This document shows, piece by piece, positions 34,510 through 45,916 of a stretch of DNA of 64,000 nt (positions are counted from its first letter, which is position 1; each line of letters begins with the position of its first letter). The DNA lies in the NCBI GenBank assembly GCA_023627715.1, contig JAMAHW010000003.1, positions 62,001-126,000 of the forward strand. Direction: 5' to 3'. The translations under genes were made by a program, and so were the position numbers. This stretch comes from Periconia sp. R9002. Its lineage: Eukaryota; Ascomycota; Dothideomycetes; Pleosporales; Periconiaceae. The notes under the pieces were generated by a model. It was not told the origin of the DNA, made no database searches, and saw only the letters and a program-made list of their open reading frames with translations.

Positions 34510-34553
34510 TGTGACGGATTACACCGATCAATTGCGAAGAAGAAAACACTCTG
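34510..34553 (+). repeat. Dispersed ~40-bp repeat family B, copy 3
   Basis: GTGACGGATTACACCGATCA then ATTGCGAAGAAGAAAACACT; starts 2 bp after family A copy 4. Confidence 0.65.
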
Positions 34554-34638
34554 ATAGTTCGTTATGAACGTTTCGAGGGAAAGACTGAGGAGTCCTCCGA
34601 TGTACTCACTCCGACGGTACACCAAACCCTATAGTATA

Positions 34639-34801
34639 CAGAGGGGTAACACGTCGGGTCGCTACATATCGGGAGGACTAAGAAGTTCTACAAATTACCT
34701 AGAGTCTGTCTGTACCCTCTCCGCTCAATCTCATTCGCGAATAACACCTGCTACACTAGCTATCAATCCGATATGTTGCGACCCGACGTGTCACCCCTCT
34801 G
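34639..34801. mobile_element. MITE with ~24-bp terminal inverted repeats, copy 1
   Basis: A 163-bp element. The left end CAGAGGGGTAACACGTCGGG and the inverted right end CAGAGGGGTGACACGTCGGG match with one difference, and the match continues for a few more bases (GTCGC). TA precedes the left end; the right flank is TG. The CAG...CTG ends beside TA suggest a Tc1/mariner or pogo-like MITE. It encodes nothing and lies ~220 bp upstream of the HET gene. Confidence 0.85.
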
Positions 34802-35019
34802 TGTTTCGTTATAGATGTTTCGAGGGTCGATTTGAGGAGTTTTTTGATGCGCTCAGCTCCGACAGTGCGCCCTTAAGACGCGGCTACGTAACCTTGATCG
34901 GTGTGTCGGCTTCAGAATGCTTGTAGTTTGTTTTGATCTGTAGCATCTCGTTAAATTGATAAGCTGTCCCCTCCGTAAAATCTGAGTGCACAATCAGTCT
35001 CCGAGACTTGATCATACAG

Positions 35020-37158
35020 ATGGAGCACACTGCCATCCGTTTTCCGACCGCTCGATCGCCTCCTGTGGCTTCCCGCTCTTGGCTTGGATCGCCCACCGTG
35101 GCTACCAGCTCCTCGCTCTGTGACGAATGCAAGAAACTCCTCAGTAGCGATTTCAATGCCAAGGGATATATATATCCCTACTTCTTCCGGTACTGGCCGA
35201 CAATGCGCAATGGAAAAATCTCGTTTGTCCCCCCGAAACTTGACAGTTGCCATCTATGCTCCATTGTTGCTACTTCTGTTTTCCCCTTGCTCACTAGCAA
35301 TGCAAGAATGCTCCCCCCGCGAAAATTATTTCCCTCCACCCGGGGAACAAACTTCCGAGTCAGCCTGGATAACTACGATAGATACCATTTATTATCGTTC
35401 AAAGCCAAGTTCCACAAGCCAAAGGCACAGTCCGAGACAAGCTGGGAAACTGTTTGTAGGGTGAGACTTCTCCAAGATATAGGTAAGATCCCATTCAGGG
35501 TTCGAGAGTCTCACACTTTTAATGAATCTGCTGAAGTGCATGATTCAGACCCGATTGCAGCTCGCTTCGAAGACATGACTCTTGAGGGCCATTCGACATA
35601 CAACGAAAGAAGTCTTGGCATAATGAAATCGTGGCTCAAGTATTGTCGCGATACTCACGGTTTTTGCCAGAATTTAAGTGCTAGAGACAAATCCAAAGAA
35701 ACCTGGATGCCTACGCGTCTCGTGGAATTTGTTCCTGGTTCTCGGGTAGTCGGCGATTTGTTTCGAGTACGCGATAGGATTTCGCTGGCACCTTATGCTA
35801 CCTTGAGCCATTGCTGGGGAGGCGATGTGCCGATCAAGTTGCGGCGTGACAACTACGAAGTTTTGAAAAGTGGCAATCCAATCTCGACCCTACCCGATAC
35901 CTTCCGAGAAGCTATCATGACGGCGAAACGGCTTGGCATCTTATACACGTGGATCGACTCTCTCTGCATTATGCAAGATGTAGATGACGACTGGATCACA
36001 GAGGCAGCAATGATGGCAGATGTGTATCGATACTGTACTATAAATCTTTCGGCTACCGCCTCAGAAAACTGCTACCAAGGGTTGTACAAATACCGAAGTT
36101 CCAACCCGCTAGGAATGATACCATGCAAATTGGACTTACGATTTACCGGCATTCCATACGGGTTTTACTACGCAGTGTCGGAGCCTATGTTTGCTGGAGA
36201 TGATCCGGTTCGCGAAGGGACGGATAAGCTACGACATCGCGGGTGGGTATTTCAGGAACATATGCTTGCTCCGAGAATTGTTCATTTTTCTGAAAATGAG
36301 CTCTTCTGGCAGTGTCAAACCACGCAGGCATCAGAAAGTTGCCCACAGGGACATGCTCTGGTAAAGCAGGACCCCTTGAACATGAGGACGCATTTAAGGC
36401 TACGTCATCTCCATTTTCCTACCCCTTCTACCCAAGGACTTGCTTTATATTGGGGCAATATAATCAGCAGGTATTCGAAGCGGAACTTGAGTAGGGTCAC
36501 GGACCGACTTGTCGCAATCTCGGCCATTGCGTCCGAGGCCTCTAAGTCTTTGTCTAAGACGGACACGTATCTTGCCGGCCTGTGGAGCTCTTCCCTGGAA
36601 CAAATGCTGTTGTGGCATGGGATTCCAGGATTTAATCAACTCCCTCCGGTGTACATTGCGCCAACGTGGTCGTGGGGATCCATCACTGGTCCTATCGACA
36701 CGCGGCTGTGGGGGGAATTCTCAAAGCTTCTCGTAAAAGCGACAGCGACTGTTGACTCTCGAACTCCCTTCGGAGGAGTGACAGGAGGCAAACTTAAAAT
36801 CCAAGGCCATCTTAGAAAGGGACAAGTAGTCACCAAGGACGGTGGCCTCGTGTCATATAATGAATATGTTGCTCGGTTGAGCCATTCAATCGTGTTCGAA
36901 GAAAGTCCTGACATCAGATGTGACAAGAATTTATCAATCATGGACGTCTTGGACGAATCAATACTATCGTTTCCGGTTTACTGTGTGCCTATAATTGATA
37001 GCAGAGGATCTGCATGCGGATTATTGTTGAAGCGAATTGGAGGACCGGAGGGGCTGTATCGAAGAGTTGGGGTATTCGAAAGTGAGCTGGGTTTCTTCAA
37101 ATCTGAAGAAGGGGAGTGGCTGGATAAGTGCTGCGAGAGCGATATTACCATCATTTAA
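35020..37158 (+). CDS. HET-domain (heterokaryon incompatibility) protein
   Basis: Single-exon gene of 712 residues; the ATG at 35020 starts MEHTAIRF. An N-terminal CDEC...CHLC pair resembles the cysteine pairs often seen before HET domains. The HET domain spans residues ~240-400: YATLSHCWGGDVPIKLRRDN, STLPDTFREAIMTAKRLGI, YTWIDSLCIMQDVDDDWITE and MADVYRYCTINLSATAS. The motif RGWVFQEHMLAPRIVHF follows at residues ~405-425, and the usual RLVAISAIASEAS and AGLWSSSLEQMLLW blocks come later. HET proteins trigger programmed cell death when incompatible hyphae fuse, and act in allorecognition. No NACHT or repeat domain is fused. Two short repeats and a MITE lie directly upstream, and a CorA-like gene follows on the same strand. 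Confidence 0.95.
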   Translation: MEHTAIRFPTARSPPVASRSWLGSPTVATSSSLCDECKKLLSSDFNAKGYIYPYFFRYWPTMRNGKISFVPPKLDSCHLCSIVATSVFPLLTSNARMLPPRKLFPSTRGTNFRVSLDNYDRYHLLSFKAKFHKPKAQSETSWETVCRVRLLQDIGKIPFRVRESHTFNESAEVHDSDPIAARFEDMTLEGHSTYNERSLGIMKSWLKYCRDTHGFCQNLSARDKSKETWMPTRLVEFVPGSRVVGDLFRVRDRISLAPYATLSHCWGGDVPIKLRRDNYEVLKSGNPISTLPDTFREAIMTAKRLGILYTWIDSLCIMQDVDDDWITEAAMMADVYRYCTINLSATASENCYQGLYKYRSSNPLGMIPCKLDLRFTGIPYGFYYAVSEPMFAGDDPVREGTDKLRHRGWVFQEHMLAPRIVHFSENELFWQCQTTQASESCPQGHALVKQDPLNMRTHLRLRHLHFPTPSTQGLALYWGNIISRYSKRNLSRVTDRLVAISAIASEASKSLSKTDTYLAGLWSSSLEQMLLWHGIPGFNQLPPVYIAPTWSWGSITGPIDTRLWGEFSKLLVKATATVDSRTPFGGVTGGKLKIQGHLRKGQVVTKDGGLVSYNEYVARLSHSIVFEESPDIRCDKNLSIMDVLDESILSFPVYCVPIIDSRGSACGLLLKRIGGPEGLYRRVGVFESELGFFKSEEGEWLDKCCESDITII

Positions 37159-38088
37159 TGACTCGATGTCCTGTACGAGAGTTCATTAACTATGTGAAGT
37201 CTGGATTGGCCCGTTGAGGCAGTTATAACCAAGGTACATAGCAGGGGGTAATGGACATTCACATCTCGTTTTTAATAGTATTTTCAGGTGTATGATTAGA
37301 GTCTATTCAATGTATCTGCTCTACAAAACCTGTCGAATGACCACAGCTTCTGCAATCAACTCATACCCCCAAATGTCGTTACCAACGCAATTTTGTATCT
37401 AACACCATAATACGTAATGTAATTTGATAAGATCAGGCCTTTGGCCAATCACTTGGGACATAGCAATATTGACACAGTGTTCGATGCGGTCCTGCTATAC
37501 CCGTAAATAGAAATTAGGGGTCTGAAAATCTTTTACCCAAAGAACGCGGGCAAGGCTGGCCCCCAATATGACAAAGCTTTTTGTGGGGTCTAATGACCGC
37601 TTGGTAAACAAGAGCTCACGTGTTGAATGTGAGTATCCAGTTTTCTTTTTCTCTTTTGATCGCACTGAACTCAAGTAATTTTTTTTGGGAATTGATCAAC
37701 AGACAATTTGTCTAAGACAGGCCCATATATCTGTAAAGACAGATTGAGGTCTGAAATCGGATTAATTACAAAGATCAAATTACAAACATTGGTTTTTGCA
37801 AGGGCTTAATGGTTTTTGCAAGCGCTTAGCAACCTAACCGAGCCATGCAAATAAAAGGGGGGGCCTTGAAAACTTGATTTCATAACACTTGAGGCTTTAA
37901 CACTGCGCTTCACCCACCCTACCTTCTTTTCGCCACTTTATTTTTCGCATGCTCTCTTTTGAATGCCAGACCAGTTTTAAAGATAGGTGCAGCACTGTGT
38001 GCAGCACTGTGCAGTATTATCATTCTTTTGCAGCGCAGAATAGACAGGGAAATCCTCCCTGAGTTCACAAGCCAGAATCTCAGTGACT
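37159..38088. other. Intergenic region
   Basis: AT-rich sequence between the HET and CorA-like genes. It includes small direct repeats (GGTTTTTGCAAG[G/C]GCTTA at about 37791-37829; GTGCAGCACTGT at about 37987-38010). No gene recognised. Confidence 0.4.
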
Positions 38089-40592
38089 ATGGCGTCAGAT
38101 CTTGAGCCAGGTATAACACCTTCTTTTGAGACAATGTCAAATGAGACTAACTCTCATATAAGAAATCCTCCAATTTCTTCACGATAAATTGTTGCTGGAT
38201 TATTCTCGCCATCGGCTCATCCTCAAAGCTGATGAGGCTTTCAAGTACTACAAGCATCATTCCCAGGATTCGAGTTATACATCTTCAGGAATGGATATTC
38301 GGCACATTCTGGACTCTACAAATCTTGAATCTGAATGGTATCAAAATCCCGAGAAATATGACTATGAGGCCCTTGGGGCCTTTGACATCGTAATGGACTT
38401 TATTCTTCGCTACGCTTTGTATGAGCTGGAGAGCAGCTCCCCACCCGACGAACTGATTGATCGACTGGAAAAGATACCTTTTAATGGGCAATCCCTCATA
38501 AGTGAGGTTGCAGAGCGCATGCTGGTCACAAGCTTGGAACTCTTAATACATTGGGGTATTCCCAGCGGAGACAATTTCTCACCTGCCTCGGTCATGAAAA
38601 ATATGGAAAAGTCAAATCAGTTGCAACTGTTCAGGCGACTACAACCCTGGAAATGGAACGAAATAATCCCCCAATTACGACGCTTACTTGATGGCCTTCT
38701 GTTGTGCGCGGAGCCTACGAAATATTATATTTCCGTCGCATCTTGGATCGAATCCGAATGGAACGAGAAAGATCAAGGCCATACCTTCATCTTGATCGAC
38801 GAGGTCGTACGCCAAAATCGCGAATATCTTCATGAAGCATCTTTACCGCAACCCAGTGAACTTAGGTGGTTCCATGTTCCCTCTACAAATGTGAGCATTT
38901 GCCATGAGTTTGTAGCTCATCAGCTGACCAAACACAGGAATTTCTTTTCAAGGTATAACTGGACATCCATACGTTTAGGCGATTTACTGACTTTTGGAGG
39001 CGGCTTGTGACATGAGCAACATGTCTTCTCTCCCAGACATGATAGTGGTATGTATTTCACTCTTAATCCATTGCTCGGCTGATTCCGTAGTTCCCCACAT
39101 TGAGACTCACCACCTACGAACAATACAAAAATGCTCGGGCCGAATACGAGCAACTCAGGGAGAAACTTGCAAATGCACCCTCTGAGCCATGTATAGAGCT
39201 TTTGGGACGCACATTAGACGAAATTTACTACCCCGGGCTTCCCACGGACGATCTACACGCCAGAAATCGTGACCAGATTGTTAGCGGTAAGGCTAGAGAA
39301 AGGTCGGGGGAGCCGCTCCCCGAATCACCCATTCTTATTGTTCCTACAATCTGGCTTACGAGAGGGCAATCAAGTGTCATCTCGGCTTCTAGCTTCACTC
39401 AAGATTTAGGAGATTATCTCGCGAAAGGACAGACGAGGAGAGACAACCAAGATTTCTCTGTCTGGCTACCAGGACCAATGCCTACACCCTTACTTCACCC
39501 GTTGGTACTAATAGGATGTCTCATGGCTGCTTCTGTTGAGATCTTTGGTCAAGAATCTCATATTGAGTACGCGGGAATAAAACACACCTTCAAGCCAACG
39601 CTTGATATCTTTGAAAGTCGCATTGTTTCTGTACTTTCAGATGTTCAGAAGTACATGGATAACAGACAGAACATCGATTATGACACCGAGAAAGATATTC
39701 ATCACACTATCGCAGACGTACGAAGTGAGCTTGCGATGATCAGATATTTTCTGACCCAGCAGCAAGACATCATCGGCAGTCTTGTATTAGAATATGACTC
39801 AGACAATAGTCGGAAGAAAGTTGAATCTGAACATTGGATGAGGAAACGCGACAATGACGCTGCTTGGAAGAGAGTCAGAGAGGCGGAGAAGAAGCTCACG
39901 CATTATCAAGAACGGGTCCGCAAGATCGACGGAGATGCAGAACGGATCGCGTCCAGTGTCCAGGACTTTTTAAATCTAAAGCGTACATACGCCACTGTTC
40001 AAGACTCCCACGCAAGTGTGCTACTCAGCACCGCCGCCATTGGCTTCGCCTTCGTCACCATCATCTTCGCACCCTTGGCATTCCTCACTGCGTTATTCGC
40101 CCTCGATATCCAAGGATTCGACAAGCTTCGCGAAAAGGGGGACGATGCGCCCCCGACTACAATTGCGAAGGACGGCTCCTCGGACAACCAGAAGTTGACT
40201 TTAAGTGTGAAGGTGGCATCCAAGGATGCATCCTACAACAGTGCAAAACTTGGTGGGATATTCAGTGAGTCACCAATCTTTCTCCCCTATTATGAATGGA
40301 TTCTAAATATTTCACAGTCGGCACGGAAATCCTGACGATCCTGCTAACTGGCTTACTCGTGTGGTTGGCTTTGCGGTACGTTGGCATCGACATATCTAAT
40401 TTGCGCAAGGAACACAAGAAGAACCGGATAGCCAATAGCAATGTACAACTTAAGGGTGGTAAATCGTCGGTCAACGAGAGAGAAGGGGCAAATGGCGCTC
40501 TGAAAACGGCGGAGACACAAAAGAAGGAGGCAGGAGGAATGACGAACAGAGCGAAATGGAAAAGAAAAATCGCTGATGAGGAGAAACAGTAG
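38089..40592 (+). CDS. CorA-like Mg2+-transporter-family protein, fungal accessory type
   Basis: Modelled in five exons: 38089-38110, 38163-38952, 39017-39047, 39091-40264 and 40318-40592, giving 763 residues. The first ~280 residues are a soluble helical region of unknown family. The second part has the hallmarks of fungal CorA-like proteins: ARNRDQIVSG, ILIVPTIWLT, then a long helical arm with charged coiled-coil parts. Two membrane helices close it, ASVLLSTAAIGFAFVTIIFA with its continuation, and EILTILLTGLLVWLALRYVG. The canonical GMN signature of true CorA channels is not present after the first helix (FALDI instead), so transport is doubtful. The middle junction (exons 2-3-4) is the least certain; a short read-through frame ends at 39010. 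It follows the HET gene on the same strand. Family call from the C-terminal half. Confidence 0.75.
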
Positions 40593-40701
40593 ACTCATCG
40601 ACGTGCTATTTATTCACGGGGTATTTAAATGTATTTTCATGGGTATATACTGCATACTATATATATATCACCATAGAACACAGCTTGAAGCAGATAGTAC
40701 C

Positions 40702-41546
40702 CTACAGTGTCATGTCTCGACTCCATCGCACAGCTGATAGCGACGAATTGCAGTTATCTGCAGCGTATTGCATCTGAACTGCATTCGGCAGTGTCTTGAA
40801 TATAATCAGTAATCCATCGATGTTGTCACCTGCCTCATCATACTCCGTCAAGACTAACACACCTCAACATCCAAACCCGTAAGAAACCTGAAGGTTCTCT
40901 CCCCTTGTACCGGATCATCGACAATGTAATACGTAGGTTTACTCAACGAGCTATAAATCTGCGACCGTATATTCACCTCTAAAACACCACCACCACAACC
41001 CGATGCAACAGGGTTACTTATATTGGCCATTCTTGTAAACGGATCTAGGATCGGGCCTGGGACGAGGAATCTGCCCGTCGCCTGTGTGCGACCATCAGCT
41101 TGCATCGCTTGTTTAAGAGGCTACATATAAATGCATAAAGTATTGAAGCATTACAGTAAGGGAAAACGTACAGTGGTGTTGGAACCAATCCATCTGTAGC
41201 CTACTACCACAGCTATAGTTGCAAAGCTGTCCAATTTTACAGCGCCCATCATTTCTGCAGGGTTCTTGTTCAATACAACCCTCCCGGGTTCGTCTAGTGT
41301 GATGTTGTACCGCGCAGTACATAGATAAGTTGAAGTGGGTATAACAGAGGGCCACGCGATGGGCATCAAATCGAAGTTTTGCAGGAGATTGCGCGAATCG
41401 CCAGATCGGTAAATAATGGCATCTGCATAGTCACTTGAACAACCCCAGTCACTACGCGAAGAATAGCTTGAGGAGGCAATGTGAGCTTCGTTCGCAAAGA
41501 CACTACTGAAGACAGCGGTCGTAAGGAAGACGAGGTGTGATAGCAT
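40702..41546 (-). CDS. Small secreted cysteine-containing protein
   Basis: Three exons on the minus strand, 41546-41172, 41120-40877 and 40829-40702, giving 248 residues. The N-terminus MLSHLVFLTTAVFSSVFA is a clear signal peptide with a likely cut after VFA. The mature part has four spaced cysteines (DWGCSS, YLCTAR, SGCGGG, DNCNSS) and several Asn-X-Ser/Thr sites (YNIT, NTT, NIS, NSS), and lacks membrane segments. The second intron (GTTTGG...GGCAG, 47 nt) is my inference: without it the frame stops at 40854, while a clearly coding-looking stretch continues in another frame to 40702. I recognise no family. Extracellular function is unknown; an effector-like or wall role is only a guess. Confidence 0.7.
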
Positions 41547-42841
41547 GATGGAGAAGTGCAGATGCGTCGCCGAGTAAGGATTGCAAGGTAACTTCATAGT
41601 TTAAATACCTACATCTGAGTCTGGCTTATAACGAAAAAATATATTGTGTTCTTTTATAGCGTTGGTTAAATGCTACTGTAACGTGGGCTCTAGTCGTACA
41701 TGCTCTTCTCCTGGTTTGTCATAATGCGGGACAATATGATGGAACTCGGCTCTCGTATTTGAATTTATTGTAATGAAATGCTATATAAAATACGCCAATT
41801 GGCTAATAAGCAGCGACTTGCTCGTACTACAAAGTAATGAGTGGCTAAATATAGCAAGACATTTCGTCTAGTCAGCTTCCCCATTACTTATGCATCTGCG
41901 TTTTGCAGCCACGGTAACAAGTATTGATGTACCTAGGTATCTCCTCAAAACATGTCCCGATCGCCCATAGAAGTTTTTTTTGTCGCGAAGATTGGCTGAA
42001 ATGATTCACCGGAATGGGAAATAAAAGTACATGAAGAGTCATCGGTTGGACGTAGGAAGACATACTTACATATGTATATATGTACACGGATACACACATG
42101 AGGTATATGAATGTCACGTGATTGAGATCTGTCGCCCATATACTTGAAAAGTATGAAAAGTGTATTATCGCAGAGTAATATACTACTCCCGCTATCGAGA
42201 CAGAAAAAGATCGCCTGTACACATAAAACCATTAAACCGACTGCCTTAACCTATTTTTTATTATTAGGAGGCAATTTATTTGCCTATAGTATCAACACCG
42301 TAAGAAAAACACAGGTTCTTACTATACAATTACTCTAAATAGCGTTTTTCTAAGTAGATAGAAGCAATTGCCGCATGGTTCATTTAGGCTAGAAAGTTAC
42401 TTCTTTAGGTGAATTACTTCTGCGGATTAAGATTTTAATCTAGAGGAACAAGATAGCTAGATTACGCTGAAAGCCACAAGTGCAAGCCGCTGTAATTCGC
42501 GAGCGTGACATCGCGACTTGTGTTGGGTGCATAAACTTAGGCTATTCAGAGCAATGCTACAGTATCAGAGCTTTTTAAGGAGTCGAGTATTTATGTACAA
42601 CTACAGTACTAGAATTATATAGTCGCTGATTACAGTCGTCGATTTAGAGGAAGAGTGGACGGACGTACCGAGGAGCAATAGTTTTGGCAGACCCACTCCG
42701 CTACTCTACACCTATATCGCGGGTACAAAGTCAGTTAAATTCAACCGGGGGTGATACAATAAGTGATGAATGTCTCAATATACCACGCCACGTGGTGTCT
42801 CGATAACAAACAACTCTGTACCTAGAGTTCAACACATTTGG
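41547..42841. other. Intergenic, AT-rich
   Basis: No gene recognised. It contains a degenerate copy of repeat family C near 42163-42203 and a tract of TATA/TACATA-type simple sequence around 42065-42100. Confidence 0.4.
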
Positions 42842-45260
42842 CTACACCTCTTCATCGTTTCTAGTCACATGCCTTTCTATGGCCCGTCCTACTCCGTCGT
42901 CTCCCTCCCAATTTACTAACTCCTCAAAAAAGGACACTTCGTTAAGCTGCATAGCCAGTGCATCTACGCTTACTTGTTCAGTTCCAGAAAGTGCAAGCTC
43001 AAAGGTTAATCTAGCACTCGATACAGCGCCATGAGACATATCATGATAGGGTGCCACCTTACGAAGCTCATCTGTCAATCTCGCTACAAGATCATACTCC
43101 AAAACATTAGGGTTCAATGCTGACAAAAGCGTGGCACTAGCAACTGTGTAGAATACGCGATAAGCTACATATGCCCTTTTCCAGTATTCGAAGCACATGT
43201 TGAAGTATATGTGCCAGTGCGCGTCCTTGACTGGGTTTTGAATTAAGTCGACGGCGACTTCTTGGACTATGCTGTTGAACCATCCTGTAGGACACAGTGG
43301 TGGGGACGCAGTGCAGTATGTTACCATGACTGCTTTGAGCTGATTAAGTGACGCGGAATATAGGGTATAGGGTGTCGCGTCCGGAGAGGAAAAAGAGCCA
43401 AGGCGGAGCCTTTTCTCTTTCGATGAATTTTGGAGTGGGCGCAGCAGGGAGAGCATAGCGCAATGATAAAGGCCACTTGTAGTAATAGCGTGAGAAGTTA
43501 TGGATGCACAATTTGTGGGATGACGCAACTTACTGGAAGATGAGCACATGGACAGTGGGATGCTGCTCTCGTTGCACTTCCTTGCATAGACTATTGGCCC
43601 AGGCAAGCAGCTGTTGGCATTTTGATTCTATAAAGGAGAGAGGAACCCTTTCGGCTACGGGTATGTCGTCTGTGGAAAAGTACATTGAGTTGATACCCTG
43701 GACGATGACCCACAGCGCACTAAGCGTCGGAAAAGTCCGCCCCATAAAACCTGGAAGCGGATGAGGCGGCCAGGTGACGTTAGATGAACCGATAGGCGTG
43801 CCGGCATCTCCCGGGACTGGAAGCATGGGAGGGAACGGAATCGGTGGCCCGTGGAAGTAGGATCGTTCAAATCTAATATAGTGAGACTTGAAGAAAAAAA
43901 GCGATCATCACAGTGCTCACGTCAATGCCCCGTATATTCCCCAGGCAGCGTGAGACAACTCCCTAATGCTATCCGCGGGAAGCTGACTGAATCTCTTAAC
44001 AAGGTCCTCTGTTGGCCGGACACCAATGAGTGCCATCCTCGTTGCCATGGCGCGTGTCTCGGCTGCTGATGCGAATCTTAGCTCTTCGTCACCATATATA
44101 ATGCATGACATGGATAGGTAGCATAGAGCTGCGAGGTTCTTCGGGCTATCAGAGATACGTTCAGCCTTCCATAGCTTCTCGGCATCTCGTATGAACGCAA
44201 CGCTGAATGCAGATGAGCGAACATCGAATGTACTATATGATTGCTAGACCCTTTGTTAATTATCATCCATAGATACAAAGAAAAGATAAATGTATGGAGA
44301 AATTGGTTAGCGCTGAAGAGTGGAGACATACACATGCAAAAGACATAATCGCAGCCAGGAGAAACGGCGAGCAATGGTCAAGCTTATGATTGACCAGATC
44401 CGACAAGAAGAGGTCGAAATCGATGCACCCAAATATAGCATGGTATGTCTCAAAGTGGTGAGACAGAACAGTCGCAGCAAATTCATCGCTTACTGGAATT
44501 TTAGTCCAGTATTCGATTTGGAGCTGATTCAGCCGGGCGTCGCAATAATGACGGTCCTCAATAGGCCCAGAGATAGCTGAAGTACGCGATGAAAAGATTC
44601 CACGAATGGGTGAGGGGGGACCAATTGTAAGAGAAGGTTGGATGGTATTTTTTTCATAAACAGTACCCGATCCAGATGGAGAACCTTGTCGTGTGGGAGG
44701 AGAATGCCTCTTTTCAATGTCCTGCACGTCCAATGGAGCCAAAACTGGAAAAACTAAGTGATGAAGCATGCCTAGTTCAAATTCCAAGGCAGAAGCAGTG
44801 GGTGGTAGTGTCGCGCGAGCGGCAGTCAGGTCTGATGGTCTGATGGTTGCGTGAGCAGCACCCTTGAAAGAGGCAATAGTATTCGAGACGTTCCGGGTCA
44901 TCCTTAGTTGTCGAAGGATGTCTAAAGCATCAGGTTCAGGCATAACAAGAAGTTGATCTAGGAAATCGTCGTGCTCCGAGATTTTGTTTTCGCTGGATGA
45001 GGCATACTCGCAAATGACCTTATCCTGAACACAACGAGAACATGCTGGTCTCTCGCCGCTACACTATACTTAGTGAGTCCCAGACAATCAGGCATGAATG
45101 TATTCAGTGGAAAAAGAGTGACCAGCCTACTGACAGATGATTTCTTCCTCCGACAATCGTTGCACGCGACACCAATACGTTTTCGTTTAGGGGGAGGTGG
45201 ATCAGGATTGCGTCTAGGCGGTCCAGGCCCTGGCAAGATCGGTCTGTGGTATTTGCTCAT
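42842..45260 (-). CDS. Zn2Cys6 transcription factor
   Basis: Fungal binuclear zinc-cluster regulator of 717 residues. Five exons on the minus strand: 45260-45135, 45063-44332, 44243-43921, 43872-43534 and 43475-42842. The DNA-binding cluster is split by intron 1 between CNDCRRKKSS and CSGERPACSRC, completed by VICEY, which gives all six cysteines. A basic Pro/Lys-rich stretch (PPPPKRKR) precedes it and probably serves as a nuclear signal. The middle homology region begins at IPVSDEFAATVLSHHFETYH with the FDLFL segment, continues through GIYGALTFERSYFHGPPIP, and includes HVLIFHGLYHCAMLSLLRP after intron 4. All introns restore frame. Target genes cannot be predicted; no biosynthetic cluster is directly adjacent. 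Confidence 0.92.
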
Positions 45261-45756
45261 CGTAGGTCGATTGCTGATAAGAAGTTTTAATACGCAAAAA
45301 CGTTCGTGAAATCAAGTGATTGATTGCCGTCAATCGCTGTAAGCGTTTTTTTTTTTTCGCACTATTTCCCAAACTGAATTGTTAACTTGATGTCTGAAGT
45401 GATAGGGGCATAACAAAAGAGTCTGACTTGCCCATCTCCTATGACAGTCAAGGGAAATCAAATCATAAATTCCGTGCCAACTCCCAATGCCACTAAGGTC
45501 GCTGAATATATACATATGCATAGGGAATGTTTTTCGTTTGTTCTGGATCTTCGGCAATAAGTTCCATCCAATCAATGTCCCGTCACGCATGCATGTTCGT
45601 TTTGCAGCCACAGTGTACAGATCTTCGGAAGTTTCGGGAAGCATGTATCCTATCGAGGTATGGTGATTCCCACACACGTAAAGCACTCAAGCTGACCGCT
45701 TCTCAAGCCAAGACAACCTTATTGCCTTCGTGAATCACCACTGAGTTTCAATAAAT
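45261..45756. other. Intergenic, promoter side of the Zn2Cys6 gene
   Basis: Contains a T run near 45347-45358; no gene recognised. Confidence 0.4.
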
Positions 45757-45914
45757 ACAGAGGAGGGACACATCGGGTCGTACCCCTGTAGTTGCATTTT
45801 TCTAAGGAGCGAATAATACAATTCGAAGAGACGGAGATGTAGCGTATAGCTAACGTTGATTTGATACATACTACTGCGTATACTACTGCGTACGACCCGA
45901 TGCGTCCCCCCCTG
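45757..45914. mobile_element. MITE with terminal inverted repeats, copy 2
   Basis: A 158-bp element flanked on both sides by TA (45755-45756 and 45915-45916), a clean target-site duplication. The left end CAGAGGAGGGACACATCGGG pairs with the right end (reverse complement CAGGGGGGGACGCATCGGG), with a few mismatches, and the pairing continues through GTCGTA. It belongs to the same family as 34639-34801. No coding capacity. Confidence 0.85.
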
Positions 45915-45916
45915 TA

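Noticed and set aside
38994..39010. Stop at 39010 as the end of a separate gene before the CorA-like part
   Set aside because: An intron at 38953-39016 (GTATAA...GAG) and a second at 39048-39090 join the two parts in frame, so a single gene is preferred, with moderate certainty.
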